Source: Arcobacter sp. CECT 8983
GTDB taxonomy: Bacteria; Campylobacterota; Campylobacteria; Campylobacterales; Arcobacteraceae
Assembly: GCF_004118855.1 (NCBI RefSeq)
Contig: NZ_PDKF01000008.1
Coordinates: forward strand, 496,001 to 560,000
Reading direction: 5' to 3'
Length of the DNA: 64,000 nt
The position numbers and the translations under genes are program-made. Below the pieces are notes generated by a model that saw nothing but the letters and a program-made list of their open reading frames with translations, searched no databases and had not been told where the DNA came from. How positions within the stretch are numbered: the stretch's first letter is position 1; each line of letters opens with the position of its first letter. Positions 7,710-16,219 of this stretch are shown here, piece by piece.

Positions 7710-10172
7710 TTATTTAATTCCGCCATCCCAATTGATGCTTTTTTGTGGGAATAGGGCGATAATAACCGTTAATAAGACAATACTAATATAAAAGTATGTC
7801 ATAGCCTCAAAACCACTCCAAGAGAAGATATTCCCTAAAGTAAATACTAAAGAGGATAAAACAACTCCTAAACCAATAGGGAAAAATATTGCAAATAACA
7901 TCCACTTGTAGCTATTTGTTTGCATTTTAACTACAATCATTGTTGCGATACAAGGTGGAGTTAGAAGCATAAAGATAATAATAGCTGTTGCATGTAAAGG
8001 TGTATAGCCACTATTTAAAGCCATAGCTTCTTCAGCTCTCATATTATCTGCTTTATTGTTTTCATATAAAGACCCAAGAGTCGCAACGGCACTTTCTCTT
8101 GCAGCAAATGAACTTAAAAATGCAACATTTATCTTCCAATCAAAACCTGCAAATTGTGTAAGTGGTTCTATCGCTCGTCCTGTCATACCAAGTATAGAGT
8201 TTTCTACTTTTTCATTTTTTATTTGTCTTAAAATAGCTTTTCTTTTACTTGATAGTTTTCTTAACTCTTTATTGATTTTTCTTGCTTCTTTATCTCTTTT
8301 TGGTTTTATATATTTATAAAAAGTTTTATTTTTTAGTAAAAAGTCTTCATCAACTGATTTTGCAGCATCTTGTGAAGTTGCAGTCATTCTTTTAGTTCTA
8401 TATGTATCATAGTAGTTTAATAAAGCAGATACTTTTTCTTTTGTATTAAACTCTTCATAATAAACAGAAGATTTAACTTTTGTATCAAAAGAGTTTAATA
8501 CTTGATTTGATTTATTATCAAATTTTACTTTTGATTCATCACTTAATCCAGGAAATTGAAGCATTGCAAAAAGTATAATAGCAACTGCTAAAACAATAGT
8601 TACAACTTTTTTTATATATACCCAAACCCTTTGAGAGGCTCTTATTATTACTCCTTTGAAAGTAGGAGTATGATAAGGAGGTAACTCCATTAAAAATGGT
8701 GCTGTTTCTCTTGTTTTTAAAATAGTGCTTGTAATTAGTTTTGCAACAATCATAGCTATAAATAAAGTCACTGTAGAAATGAAAAACATCATAATAGCCA
8801 TATCAGGTTTGAAAAAGGCTCCTAAAATAAGAGTATAAAAAGGTACTTTTGCCAAGCAGTTCATATATGGAACAGAAAAGATAGTTGCCATTCTAGCTCT
8901 ATCATCAGCAATACCTTTTGTAGACATTACTCCTGGAACTGCACAACCACCAACCATAGCACCACCAAGAACTAAAGGTAGAGTTGATTGTCCATGTAAG
9001 CCAAACTTTTTAAAGACTCTATCTAAAATAAAAGCCATACGAGGCATATAACCAACATCTTCCATAATAGCAATTAAAGCAAAAAGAATAAAAAATATAG
9101 GAAGATAGTTCATTAAAGCATTTGCACTATTTACCATCCAAATACCAAAGTCTGTAATTATAGGAACATCTGTAAAATTAGCTTCAGGAAGTATATCTAT
9201 TACTAAGTTTTTAAATGCAGCTAAAATAGGCCAAGTATAGTCTGTAATCTTATATCCCCATACAATAGAGATTTGGTAAACCATAAACATAAAAAATAGT
9301 AAAATAGGAATTGCAAGAAATCTATTTAAAATGATTTTATCTACTTTTTGAGTAAGGGTCTGATTGTCTTTATTTTTTTCTTTTACTGCTTTGTGGTAAA
9401 TAATATCTGCAGAGTCATATCTATATGAAGCTAAAAATGATACTGGATCTTTATCAAGTCTTTCATGGAAACTATTTTCTTCTTTTTTTGTAAAGTCTTC
9501 AATATCTGATTTATATTTTTTTATTCTTTCAATAACTGTTGAATCACCTTCTAATGTTTTTATTGCAAGCCATCTACTATTTTGCACTAAATTTATATTA
9601 GAGATTTTTTCTTCTATATTATTTATATGTGGTTCCAACTCATCATAGTTGATTTTAAACTCTTGGTAGTTGTCTTTATTTTTTGCAGTTGCAACAATAT
9701 TTTTCATAATATCTTTGCCACCAAGACCTTTTGCTCCGCTTGCTTCTACAACTGGGCAATTTAGCATTTGGGAGATCTTTTTTGAGTCTATTTCTATATC
9801 TCTTCTTTTTGCAACATCCATCATATTTAATACAACTACCACTGGAATACCTATTTCAAGTAGTTGGAAAGTAAGATAAAGGTTTCTTTTTATATTAGAA
9901 GCATCTATTACGTTTACAATAACATCAGGGCTTTCATCAAGTATGAAATTTTTTGCAACTCTTTCTTCTAAAGAGTAAGAACTAAAAGAGTAAGTTCCTG
10001 GTAAATCTACCATCTGTATTTTATTATTCTCATATTTAAAGTAACCAATCTTTTTATCAACTGTTACTCCAGGGTAGTTTGCAATATGTTGTTCTATCCC
10101 ACTTACAAGGTTGAAAATGGTAGATTTACCGCAGTTAGGTTGACCAGCAAGGGCAACTTTTATATTATTCAT
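7710..10172 (-). CDS. feoB: Ferrous iron transporter FeoB
   Basis: An 820-residue GTP-dependent Fe(II) transporter of the inner membrane. The N-terminal G domain shows G1 GQPNCGKS (10-17), G3 DLPG (56-59) and G4 NMMD (116-119). It is followed by a helical spacer and a transmembrane region with two Gate motifs, one around GGAMVGGCAVPGVMS and one near LLTPPCIATMIV. About 120 residues of charged helical sequence (roughly 555-675) sit between the two membrane halves; length of 820 is above the E. coli 773 for this reason. It forms an operon with feoA and the Cys-rich gene 10416-10544, with spacings of 1-2 bases, and is probably under Fur control. Confidence 0.97.
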   Translation of the reverse strand: MNNIKVALAGQPNCGKSTIFNLVSGIEQHIANYPGVTVDKKIGYFKYENNKIQMVDLPGTYSFSSYSLEERVAKNFILDESPDVIVNVIDASNIKRNLYLTFQLLEIGIPVVVVLNMMDVAKRRDIEIDSKKISQMLNCPVVEASGAKGLGGKDIMKNIVATAKNKDNYQEFKINYDELEPHINNIEEKISNINLVQNSRWLAIKTLEGDSTVIERIKKYKSDIEDFTKKEENSFHERLDKDPVSFLASYRYDSADIIYHKAVKEKNKDNQTLTQKVDKIILNRFLAIPILLFFMFMVYQISIVWGYKITDYTWPILAAFKNLVIDILPEANFTDVPIITDFGIWMVNSANALMNYLPIFFILFALIAIMEDVGYMPRMAFILDRVFKKFGLHGQSTLPLVLGGAMVGGCAVPGVMSTKGIADDRARMATIFSVPYMNCLAKVPFYTLILGAFFKPDMAIMMFFISTVTLFIAMIVAKLITSTILKTRETAPFLMELPPYHTPTFKGVIIRASQRVWVYIKKVVTIVLAVAIILFAMLQFPGLSDESKVKFDNKSNQVLNSFDTKVKSSVYYEEFNTKEKVSALLNYYDTYRTKRMTATSQDAAKSVDEDFLLKNKTFYKYIKPKRDKEARKINKELRKLSSKRKAILRQIKNEKVENSILGMTGRAIEPLTQFAGFDWKINVAFLSSFAARESAVATLGSLYENNKADNMRAEEAMALNSGYTPLHATAIIIFMLLTPPCIATMIVVKMQTNSYKWMLFAIFFPIGLGVVLSSLVFTLGNIFSWSGFEAMTYFYISIVLLTVIIALFPQKSINWDGGIK

Positions 10173-10174
10173 TA

Positions 10175-10414
10175 TTAAAGCTCCTCTATTTCTACAAGGT
10201 TTGCTTCACTTCTTCTAATAGTAAGATTATAGTTATGTAGTTTTAATTGCATAGGGTCAAAAAGAGGTGCTTCTCTTATAACTTCAATTTGAGCATTTGA
10301 TACAAAACCCATATCTAAAAGTTTATGAAGAAGTTTACCTTTGGCATGAAGTTTTTTGATTTTTGCTTTTTGACCTTTTTTTAATATAGCCAAACTGTTA
10401 ATTTCTAGATTCAT
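10175..10414 (-). CDS. feoA: Ferrous iron transport protein FeoA
   Basis: A 79-residue SH3-like cytoplasmic protein. The patterns LAILKKGQKAKIKKL, LDMGFVSNAQIEVIREAPLF-D and NLTIRRSEANLVEI match the FeoA core domain (SLAxL, LxxMGxxxG-like turn, LRxxEA). FeoA assists FeoB, probably by binding its cytoplasmic part. The stop is 2 bases from the feoB start, so translation is likely coupled. Confidence 0.93.
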   Translation of the reverse strand: MNLEINSLAILKKGQKAKIKKLHAKGKLLHKLLDMGFVSNAQIEVIREAPLFDPMQLKLHNYNLTIRRSEANLVEIEEL

Positions 10415-10415
10415 A

Positions 10416-10544
10416 TTATTTTTCTATATTTTTCTTTGAACTACAACCTTTAGTTCCGCAGTTACAACCGCTATTTTTAAATATCTTTTTATATAAATAG
10501 AATGCTGCTAATAAAGCTATTACAATAATAAATGCATTTTCCAT
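10416..10544 (-). CDS. FeoB-associated Cys-rich membrane protein (42 aa)
   Basis: A small gene read directly from the sequence: ATG at 10544-10542, stop at 10418-10416, one base before the feoA start. The product has one transmembrane helix (residues 4-18, AFIIVIALLAAFYLY), then a basic stretch and a cysteine cluster CNCGTKGC at residues 27-34, ending in a lysine-rich tail. This is the layout of the FeoB-associated Cys-rich family that often accompanies feoAB. The tail may bind Fe(II) or a cluster near the FeoB entry or exit; its function is not established. It is the first gene of the feo operon. Confidence 0.85.
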   Translation of the reverse strand: MENAFIIVIALLAAFYLYKKIFKNSGCNCGTKGCSSKKNIEK

Positions 10545-10562
10545 ATTTTTCCTTTAGTAGGT

Positions 10563-10586
10563 ATAATTATGATAATTGATATCAAT
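10563..10586 (-). promoter_or_regulatory. Fur-like box upstream of the feo operon
   Basis: The stretch contains ATTATGATAATTGATATCAAT, built of GATAAT-like hexamers, and includes a perfect 12-base palindrome ATTGATATCAAT at 10575-10586. It lies 19-42 bases before the first feo gene. Resemblance to Fur boxes is by eye. Confidence 0.6.
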
Positions 10587-10730
10587 AGTTTGAAACGAAT
10601 AGTAATATTAGTTCCCTTTAAAGGTTCTTAAATTTGTATAGTTCATGATAAGTGATAAGAATAGAATAATTATATATTAAGTAAAAACAAAGCATTATTA
10701 TAAATAAATATATTGTTAATGGTTTTAACT

Positions 10731-10745
10731 TGATAACAATTATCA
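10731..10745 (+). promoter_or_regulatory. Fur-like inverted repeat (TGATAA-CAA-TTATCA)
   Basis: A perfect 6-3-6 inverted repeat of the GATAA type, 59 bases before the start of the small membrane operon at 10804. It is probably part of the iron-responsive control region shared with the divergent feo operon. Confidence 0.55.
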
Positions 10746-10776
10746 GTTTTATTTAAACTTAGAGTGGATAAAATTA

Positions 10777-10793
10777 TTGATAATTATTATCAA
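10777..10793 (+). promoter_or_regulatory. Fur-like inverted repeat overlapping the ribosome binding site
   Basis: A perfect 7-3-7 inverted repeat (TTGATAA-TTA-TTATCAA). Its right arm runs into the AAGGAG ribosome binding site at 10792-10797 of the gene at 10804. A bound repressor would sit close to the transcription start; alternatively the repeat could fold in RNA and affect initiation. Confidence 0.55.
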
Positions 10794-10803
10794 GGAGTAT
10801 ATA

Positions 10804-10923
10804 TTGCCTCTATTATTACCATTAGCAACAATCTTAACAGCTGCAATTACTGTTAAAACTTTGGATAAAACTTCAAAAAAATTAACTAAACGTAGAGCAA
10901 GGAAAATTAAAAATGAAATTTGA
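10804..10923 (+). CDS. Small membrane protein (39 aa), TTG start
   Basis: An ORF beginning at TTG (10804), seven bases after a good AAGGAG site. The product starts with a hydrophobic segment (MPLLLPLATILTAAITV) followed by a strongly basic tail (KKLTKRRARKIKNE). Its stop codon overlaps the start of the next gene by 11 bases (10913-10923), a typical translational-coupling arrangement that supports both. No family recognised. Two GATAA-type inverted repeats upstream suggest iron control. Confidence 0.6.
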   Translation: MPLLLPLATILTAAITVKTLDKTSKKLTKRRARKIKNEI

Positions 10924-11161
10924 TAAAGAAGTTCAAAGAGAAGCTGCAAAAATAGGAATGACTGCAACCTTAGGTGTTACTGTTGCAACTTCTTTATTTA
11001 TGAAAAATAAAACTGCTAAAAAAGCTCATATTATAGCTGGATCTGCTTTTTGTGGCTTTGCTTTATGGCATACTTTTCTTTATGACTCAAAAAATAAAAA
11101 GAAAATTGAAAATGTAGATAAAAAAGAGAAAAAAGAAGAAAAGGTGTTAATACCTTCTTAA
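10913..11161 (+). CDS. Small membrane protein with spaced histidines (82 aa)
   Basis: An 82-residue protein with two hydrophobic segments (about 15-29 and 40-57) and a lysine/glutamate-rich tail. The second segment has histidines at both ends (AHIIAGSAFCGFALWH), about 14 residues apart, a pattern seen in heme-binding membrane helices such as DUF4405-type proteins; here only a resemblance. It overlaps the 39-residue gene ahead of it and has AAGGA before its ATG. The two genes probably form an iron-regulated operon. Function is unknown. It ends 4 bases into the convergent diguanylate cyclase gene. Confidence 0.65.
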   Translation: MKFDKEVQREAAKIGMTATLGVTVATSLFMKNKTAKKAHIIAGSAFCGFALWHTFLYDSKNKKKIENVDKKEKKEEKVLIPS

Positions 11162-12318
11162 AGAATTACACCATTATCAAAGATAACTTTGTTTCTTCCT
11201 TCTTTTTTTGCTTGATAAAGTAAATCATCTGATTTTTTCTTAGCATCTATATAGTTTGTGTAGTTTGCTCTAAAACTAACACCCGCACTAAATTCAACAT
11301 GAATTCTTATATCTTTGTATTTAAATTTTGTAGTAGTGATTAAGTTTTTTACTCTTTTTATGTATTTATATAATTCTTTTTCTTCTTCATAGTTAATTAA
11401 AGCTAAGAACTCTTCACCACCATATCTTGCTATTACATCTTCTTTTCTTGTAAGGCTTTTTAATATTTTTCCAAAAGTTTTTAATACTGTATCTCCACAA
11501 GTGTGTCCATAAGTATCATTGATTTGTTTGAAGTGATCAATATCATAAAATACAATTGCATAGTTTGATTCAAAGGCCTCATGTTTTTTTTCTATTTTTT
11601 CAACTTCTTCTTCATAAGCTCTTCTATTTAGAACAGAAGTTAAAAAGTCAGTTGATTTTTCTTGTTTTACAACTGCTAACTCTTTTTGCAACTCTTCAAT
11701 CTTTTTATTTAATGAATCAAACTGTTCTTTGCTTTCATTTAGTTCAACTCTATTGTTTTGCATAGAGTGTTCAATACTGTAAATTGTATTTATAAGTTTT
11801 GATTGAAGTTGTCCTAATTCTCTATATGAAGCATTTGAAATATTTAAATCTTTTAATTCGTTTTTTATTACATCAAATTTTTCACTAGAGTTTGTACTTT
11901 CTAAAATAGTTTTATCAAAATACTTTTCCATAAGGTTACTAAGCTTGATAATATCATCTGTTTTATTTTTTAAAACTTCTCTATCTGCTTTAACTCTTTC
12001 TTTTGTAATCTCTTTTAACTCTTCAATAGAGGTTTTGTTTAAAAGCTTTTTAGGATTTTTATTAACTTTTTCTAAAAATGAGTTTATTTTCTCATCATTG
12101 TTAAAATTAATTGATGGCGATATTATTTCTGGTAAGCATTCAATAAAATAGTTTAACTCTGAAAGAATATTTTTTTGCAATAGCTCTTCATATAACTCTT
12201 TATCTATAGTCTTAGCTTGCTCTAGAAACTCCTTTTCATAGTTAATAGGAGTAGATTCTAAATCTTTGTCTTTTAATGATTCTAAGGTAAGTTTAGTGAT
12301 TTTTTTAGTACTATCCAA
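11158..12318 (-). CDS. Diguanylate cyclase (GGDEF), soluble
   Basis: A 386-residue cytoplasmic protein. The C-terminal GGDEF domain (about 220-380) carries the active-site RYGGEEF and the metal-binding FYDIDHFKQINDTYGHTCGD segment. An inhibitory I-site RxxD (RKED) lies five residues before GGEEF, so product inhibition is likely. The N-terminal 210 residues are helical, with a coiled coil near 175-215 (ESKEQFDSLNKKIEELQKEL), probably a dimerising and sensory module of unknown ligand. The enzyme makes cyclic di-GMP from two GTP. The start is TTG at 12318 preceded by AAGGA. It ends against the convergent small membrane gene. Confidence 0.92.
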   Translation of the reverse strand: MDSTKKITKLTLESLKDKDLESTPINYEKEFLEQAKTIDKELYEELLQKNILSELNYFIECLPEIISPSINFNNDEKINSFLEKVNKNPKKLLNKTSIEELKEITKERVKADREVLKNKTDDIIKLSNLMEKYFDKTILESTNSSEKFDVIKNELKDLNISNASYRELGQLQSKLINTIYSIEHSMQNNRVELNESKEQFDSLNKKIEELQKELAVVKQEKSTDFLTSVLNRRAYEEEVEKIEKKHEAFESNYAIVFYDIDHFKQINDTYGHTCGDTVLKTFGKILKSLTRKEDVIARYGGEEFLALINYEEEKELYKYIKRVKNLITTTKFKYKDIRIHVEFSAGVSFRANYTNYIDAKKKSDDLLYQAKKEGRNKVIFDNGVIL

Positions 12319-12460
12319 TACCGTTTTCCTTTATTTAGTCCGTGATTATATCTAAAATAAGATATATTTTATCTTTAATTAAATAAATTATAAATTTGTT
12401 ATTTTATTAAATTGTAAATTTAAAGTTGAAAACAAATAATAAAGAAAATTAGAAAGAATT

Positions 12461-12661
12461 ATGAAAGAAAAATTACAAAAAGAAGCTTATAAGTTAAGGT
12501 TTGAATATTTTAATTTGTATGAAGATAAAGAAACAAAGTGGCATGAAAAATATAAAAACCATGATTTATACAATATAGTTGTAAAAAGTCTTGACTATAA
12601 ATTTCATGAAATAGGGCAAGTTATGCCAAAACTTTTAGAAGAGTTTGATCCTAATCGTTAA
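12461..12661 (+). CDS. Small hypothetical protein (66 aa)
   Basis: A charged, helical protein with several aromatic residues (FEYFNLYEDKETKWHEKY) and no signal or membrane segment. I do not recognise it. The ATG at 12461 has a weak AGAAAG site upstream. Its last 11 bases overlap the end of the convergent gene 12651-13040. A 140-base AT-rich region precedes it, holding its promoter. Confidence 0.55.
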   Translation: MKEKLQKEAYKLRFEYFNLYEDKETKWHEKYKNHDLYNIVVKSLDYKFHEIGQVMPKLLEEFDPNR

Positions 12662-13040
12662 AGTTACTAAAAGCAGCTTCTATACTTGGAATATTTTTAT
12701 ATCGAGTTTTTGTTAGTTTTACGTTTTTTGTTTTTAAGTTACAGATTGCGATTCTAAAACTAGCACCCATAGTAGGCTCAACTACGCAAATAATGTTATC
12801 TTCTATTTGTCGTGTTGCGTGAATAATTCCTTGCAAATTATTAAAAAAATATTTTGGATAAGTAAGTGGTGTGATTTCAACTATATCTATAGCTTCATCA
12901 TTTTCTAAAGTTTCAGCTATATCTTTGGCTTCTTCGTATGTTTCAAATTGAATACACCAGTCATCAAAATGTTTGTTAAAATGTTCTAAATCCTCATCTA
13001 GAAATCCGCCAGCTAAGGACTGTAAAGCAAAAATAGACAC
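12651..13040 (-). CDS. Hypothetical protein (129 aa)
   Basis: A cytoplasmic, acidic protein with no recognised domain. It starts MSIFALQSLAGGFLDEDLEHFNKHFDDW and has a beta-rich C-terminal half (NIICVVEPTMGASFRIAICNL and following). A clear AAGGAG-like site lies upstream of the ATG at 13040. It is divergent from the thioesterase gene at 13155. Function unknown. Confidence 0.6.
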   Translation of the reverse strand: MSIFALQSLAGGFLDEDLEHFNKHFDDWCIQFETYEEAKDIAETLENDEAIDIVEITPLTYPKYFFNNLQGIIHATRQIEDNIICVVEPTMGASFRIAICNLKTKNVKLTKTRYKNIPSIEAAFSNFND

Positions 13041-13154
13041 ATGTCTCCTTGAAAATCTTTATCTAAAACTGGATTCTAACATATTTATATTTTAATCACA
13101 ACTTTACATAAGTCTCTGTAAAATACAATTAACTAAAATATAGGAATAAATTAT

Positions 13155-13526
13155 ATGAAAATAAGAGTCTATTATGAAGACACGGATATCGGTGGTGTAG
13201 TTTACTACGCAAACTACCTAAAGTTTTGCGAAAGAGCAAGAAGTAATATCTTTTTTGAAAGAGGTTTATCTCCGCACAATGGCGATGAGTTTTTTGTAGT
13301 TAAAAAAGTAGAAGCAGACTATATCAAGTCAGCAACTTTTGCAGATGAGTTAGAAGTAACATCAAAGGTAGTTTCTCAAAAGAGTGCTTCTTTAGAAATC
13401 TTCCATGAGATATTTAGAAAAGAAGAGCTTTTATTTACAGCAAAAGTAAAGCTTGCATATCTCAAAAACTATAAGCCAGCAAAAATACCAAAAGAGACTT
13501 TAGAGCTTTTCTCATTATTTAAATAG
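13155..13526 (+). CDS. ybgC: YbgC-type acyl-CoA thioesterase
   Basis: A 123-residue hot-dog-fold thioesterase. The active-site motif YYEDTDIGGVVYYANYLKF with its catalytic Asp (DTD) is at residues 7-25, and FCERAR follows. Members hydrolyse short- or medium-chain acyl-CoA or acyl-ACP and are often linked to the Tol-Pal envelope system; no tol genes are seen here. It stands alone between a hypothetical gene and an M48 protease. Confidence 0.9.
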   Translation: MKIRVYYEDTDIGGVVYYANYLKFCERARSNIFFERGLSPHNGDEFFVVKKVEADYIKSATFADELEVTSKVVSQKSASLEIFHEIFRKEELLFTAKVKLAYLKNYKPAKIPKETLELFSLFK

Positions 13527-13614
13527 TTTAAAAAATATTCCTTAATAAATCTCAAGCACAAAAAGGATAAAATAAATCTTTTAAAAATAAATTTTACTTA
13601 TAAAGGATATTTTA

Positions 13615-14859
13615 GTGTTAGAGATTTTTGTTATAGGTTATTGTCTATACTTTTTCTTTACAATCTATACTTCATTTATGCAAATAGGGTATGTAAAGAA
13701 AGCCAAATCATTAGAACCAATTATTTTAGACAATGCAAAGTATGTTGAGGCTGCAAACTATTCAATAGAAAAAGAGAAGGTAGCTATTGTTTCTTCTTTT
13801 TATAGTTTTATTTTATTTATTTTTTGGATTGGCTTTGGTCTTTCTACTTTAGATTCACTTATTACTACAGATTCATATTGGTTAAAAGCTATTATTTTTG
13901 TTGATTTATTTATTATTATCAATTGGGCTTTAGGTTTACCTTTTGATTTATATTCAACTTTTAAACTAGATAAAAAGTATGGTTTCTCAAATATGACACC
14001 AGCGCTATTTATAAAAGATACTATCAAAACTGGAATTTTATTTTTAGTATTTGGTTCAGCAGTTATTGCAGCTATTTCTTGGATTATAAATAGCTTCGGT
14101 ACTTGGTGGATTTGGGGATTTGCATTTATTTTTGCAGTTATTATTCTTATAAATATGCTTTATCCTGTTATTAGAGATAAGATGTTTGATAAGTTTGAAT
14201 CTTTAAAAGATAAAGAGTTAGAAGCAAAGATTGAAAATCTTTTAGACCAAGTAGGTTTCAAAAGTTCTGGTGTATTTTCTGTAGATGCTAGTAAAAGAGA
14301 CAATAGATTAAATGCTTATTTTGGTGGATTAGGAAGTACAAAAAGAGTTGTACTTTTTGATACTTTAGTTGAAAAGTTAAGTCACAATGAACTATTGGCT
14401 GTTTTAGGACACGAATTAGGACACTTTAAAAATGGTGATATTTTAAAAAACATTGGTATCATGGGTGTTGTAATGTTTGTATTTTTTGCTATTTTTGGAA
14501 ATTTAAGTGATGATATTTTCTTAGGATTGTCACTTAACAATGAGCCATATGCAATTATTGCTTTATTTTTAATTTTTTCTCCTATTTTATCATTTTTCTT
14601 AATGCCTTTAATCTCTTTAATTAGCAGACACAATGAGTATGCAGCAGATGAGTTTGGTTCAAACTTATCATCTAAAAATGATTTAGTTAATGCTTTATTA
14701 AAATTGGCAAATGAAAATAAATCATTCCCACTTTCACACCCTTTATATATCTTCTTCTATTATTCTCATCCACCATTGGTAGAGAGATTTAAAGAGTTAG
14801 GTTATGATGTTCATGAAAATAGTGAAGAAGCTTTAAAAGATAGCATATTTAATAAGTAA
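13615..14859 (+). CDS. M48-family membrane metalloprotease (CAAX prenyl protease 1/Ste24-like)
   Basis: A 414-residue integral membrane zinc protease. The zinc motif HELGH is at residues 266-270 and the third ligand is in HNEYAADEFG near 340. Several membrane spans occupy the first 190 residues and about 285-335. Domain order and length match Ste24-like CAAX protease 1 enzymes, which in bacteria are thought to take part in membrane protein quality control. It starts at GTG with AAAGGA upstream. rmuC follows after one base, so the two are co-translated. Confidence 0.9.
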   Translation: MLEIFVIGYCLYFFFTIYTSFMQIGYVKKAKSLEPIILDNAKYVEAANYSIEKEKVAIVSSFYSFILFIFWIGFGLSTLDSLITTDSYWLKAIIFVDLFIIINWALGLPFDLYSTFKLDKKYGFSNMTPALFIKDTIKTGILFLVFGSAVIAAISWIINSFGTWWIWGFAFIFAVIILINMLYPVIRDKMFDKFESLKDKELEAKIENLLDQVGFKSSGVFSVDASKRDNRLNAYFGGLGSTKRVVLFDTLVEKLSHNELLAVLGHELGHFKNGDILKNIGIMGVVMFVFFAIFGNLSDDIFLGLSLNNEPYAIIALFLIFSPILSFFLMPLISLISRHNEYAADEFGSNLSSKNDLVNALLKLANENKSFPLSHPLYIFFYYSHPPLVERFKELGYDVHENSEEALKDSIFNK

Positions 14860-14860
14860 T

Positions 14861-16219
14861 ATGGAAAATCTAATTTTAATAGCAAGTTCGACCTTTGTAG
14901 CTGGTTTGTTAATAGCTTCTTTAGTAGTTTGGTTTATTTCAAAACAGAAAATAAACCTTGCTACAAGAGAGTTAGAGTTTGTAAAAGGTTCTTATGAAAA
15001 TGTTATTGTAAGTTTAAAAGACAATAACAAAAACCTAGAAGAATCATTTATAAATCAAGAAAAAAACTTTCAAGAAAAAATAACTCTTGAAAGAAAATCT
15101 TATGAGACAAAAATTGAGTCTTTAGAAGCTTTAATAGAAGACAAAAAAGAACAATACGAAAACGAATTTAAGATAAAAGAAGAAAACCTAAAAGAGAAGA
15201 TTGAGCTTTTAGAAACTTCAAAAGATAGATTAAAAGTAGAGTTTGAAAACTTAGCAAATAAGCTTTTTGAAGAAAACAATAAAAAATCTTCAAACAACTT
15301 AAACCAACTTCTTACTCCTTTTAAAGATCAATTAAATAGTTTTGGAAAAAGAGTAAATGATATTTACCATGAAGAGACAAAACAAAGAGTAAATCTTCTT
15401 TCAGAGATTAAGAATTTAAAAGAATTAAATAATCAAATTTCACAAGATGCATTAAATCTTACAAAAGCCCTTAAGGGTGAGAATAAAACTCAAGGTGATT
15501 GGGGAGAGCTTATTCTTTCTAAGATATTAGAACAAACAGGTCTTAGAGAAGGTATTGAGTACTCAACTCAAGGCTCTTATACTGATGAAAATGGGAAAAG
15601 ACTAAGACCAGATGTTATTGTTCATCTTCCTCAAAATAAAGATGTTGTAATAGATTCAAAAGTATCATTAACTTCATATGTAAACTATACAGAAGCTCAA
15701 ACTGATGCACAAAGAGAAGAAGCAGTAAAAGGTCTTATCAAGTCATTTTATGCGCATATCAAAGGACTTGGTTCAAAAAGCTATGAAAATATAGAAGATG
15801 TTAAAACTTTAGATTTTGTTATTTTATTTATTCCTATTGAAGGAGCATTTATGCTTGCAGCTTCAAAGGATAACAATCTATTTAAAACTGCATTTGAAAA
15901 CAATATCATGCTTGTGTCTCCTTCAACTTTATTTGCTACACTTAGAACTATAGAAAATATTTGGAGATATGAGCACCAAAATGAAAATGCTCTTCTTATC
16001 TCTAAAAAAGCAGCAGACCTTTATGATAAGTTTGCAAGTTTTGTAACAGATATTGAAAATATCGGTACTCATTTAGGACGAACTCAAAAGTCATATGATG
16101 AGGCTATGAAAAAACTAAGTTTAGGTAAAGGAAATCTTCTAAGACGAAGTGAAGAGTTTATAGAACTTGGAGTAAAAGCTAAAAAGAAGATAGACACCCA
16201 AAAATTATTGGGTGAATAA
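14861..16219 (+). CDS. rmuC: RmuC-family protein
   Basis: A 452-residue protein with one N-terminal membrane helix (about 5-25), a long coiled coil (about 30-150, rich in E, K and N) and the RmuC domain (about 170-420), with a PD-(D/E)XK-like core seen as RLRPDVIVHLPQNKDVVIDSKVSL. RmuC limits inversions at short repeats and affects genome rearrangement in E. coli; biochemical activity is presumed nuclease-like. It starts one base after the M48 gene stop, and its end overlaps the convergent EamA gene by 15 bases. Confidence 0.93.
   Translation: MENLILIASSTFVAGLLIASLVVWFISKQKINLATRELEFVKGSYENVIVSLKDNNKNLEESFINQEKNFQEKITLERKSYETKIESLEALIEDKKEQYENEFKIKEENLKEKIELLETSKDRLKVEFENLANKLFEENNKKSSNNLNQLLTPFKDQLNSFGKRVNDIYHEETKQRVNLLSEIKNLKELNNQISQDALNLTKALKGENKTQGDWGELILSKILEQTGLREGIEYSTQGSYTDENGKRLRPDVIVHLPQNKDVVIDSKVSLTSYVNYTEAQTDAQREEAVKGLIKSFYAHIKGLGSKSYENIEDVKTLDFVILFIPIEGAFMLAASKDNNLFKTAFENNIMLVSPSTLFATLRTIENIWRYEHQNENALLISKKAADLYDKFASFVTDIENIGTHLGRTQKSYDEAMKKLSLGKGNLLRRSEEFIELGVKAKKKIDTQKLLGE

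Noticed and set aside
16195-16214. CACCCAA/TTGGGTG hairpin at the end of rmuC as terminator
   Set aside because: It lies inside the coding sequence of rmuC and has no immediate T tract; the overlap with the convergent EamA gene makes its role unclear.
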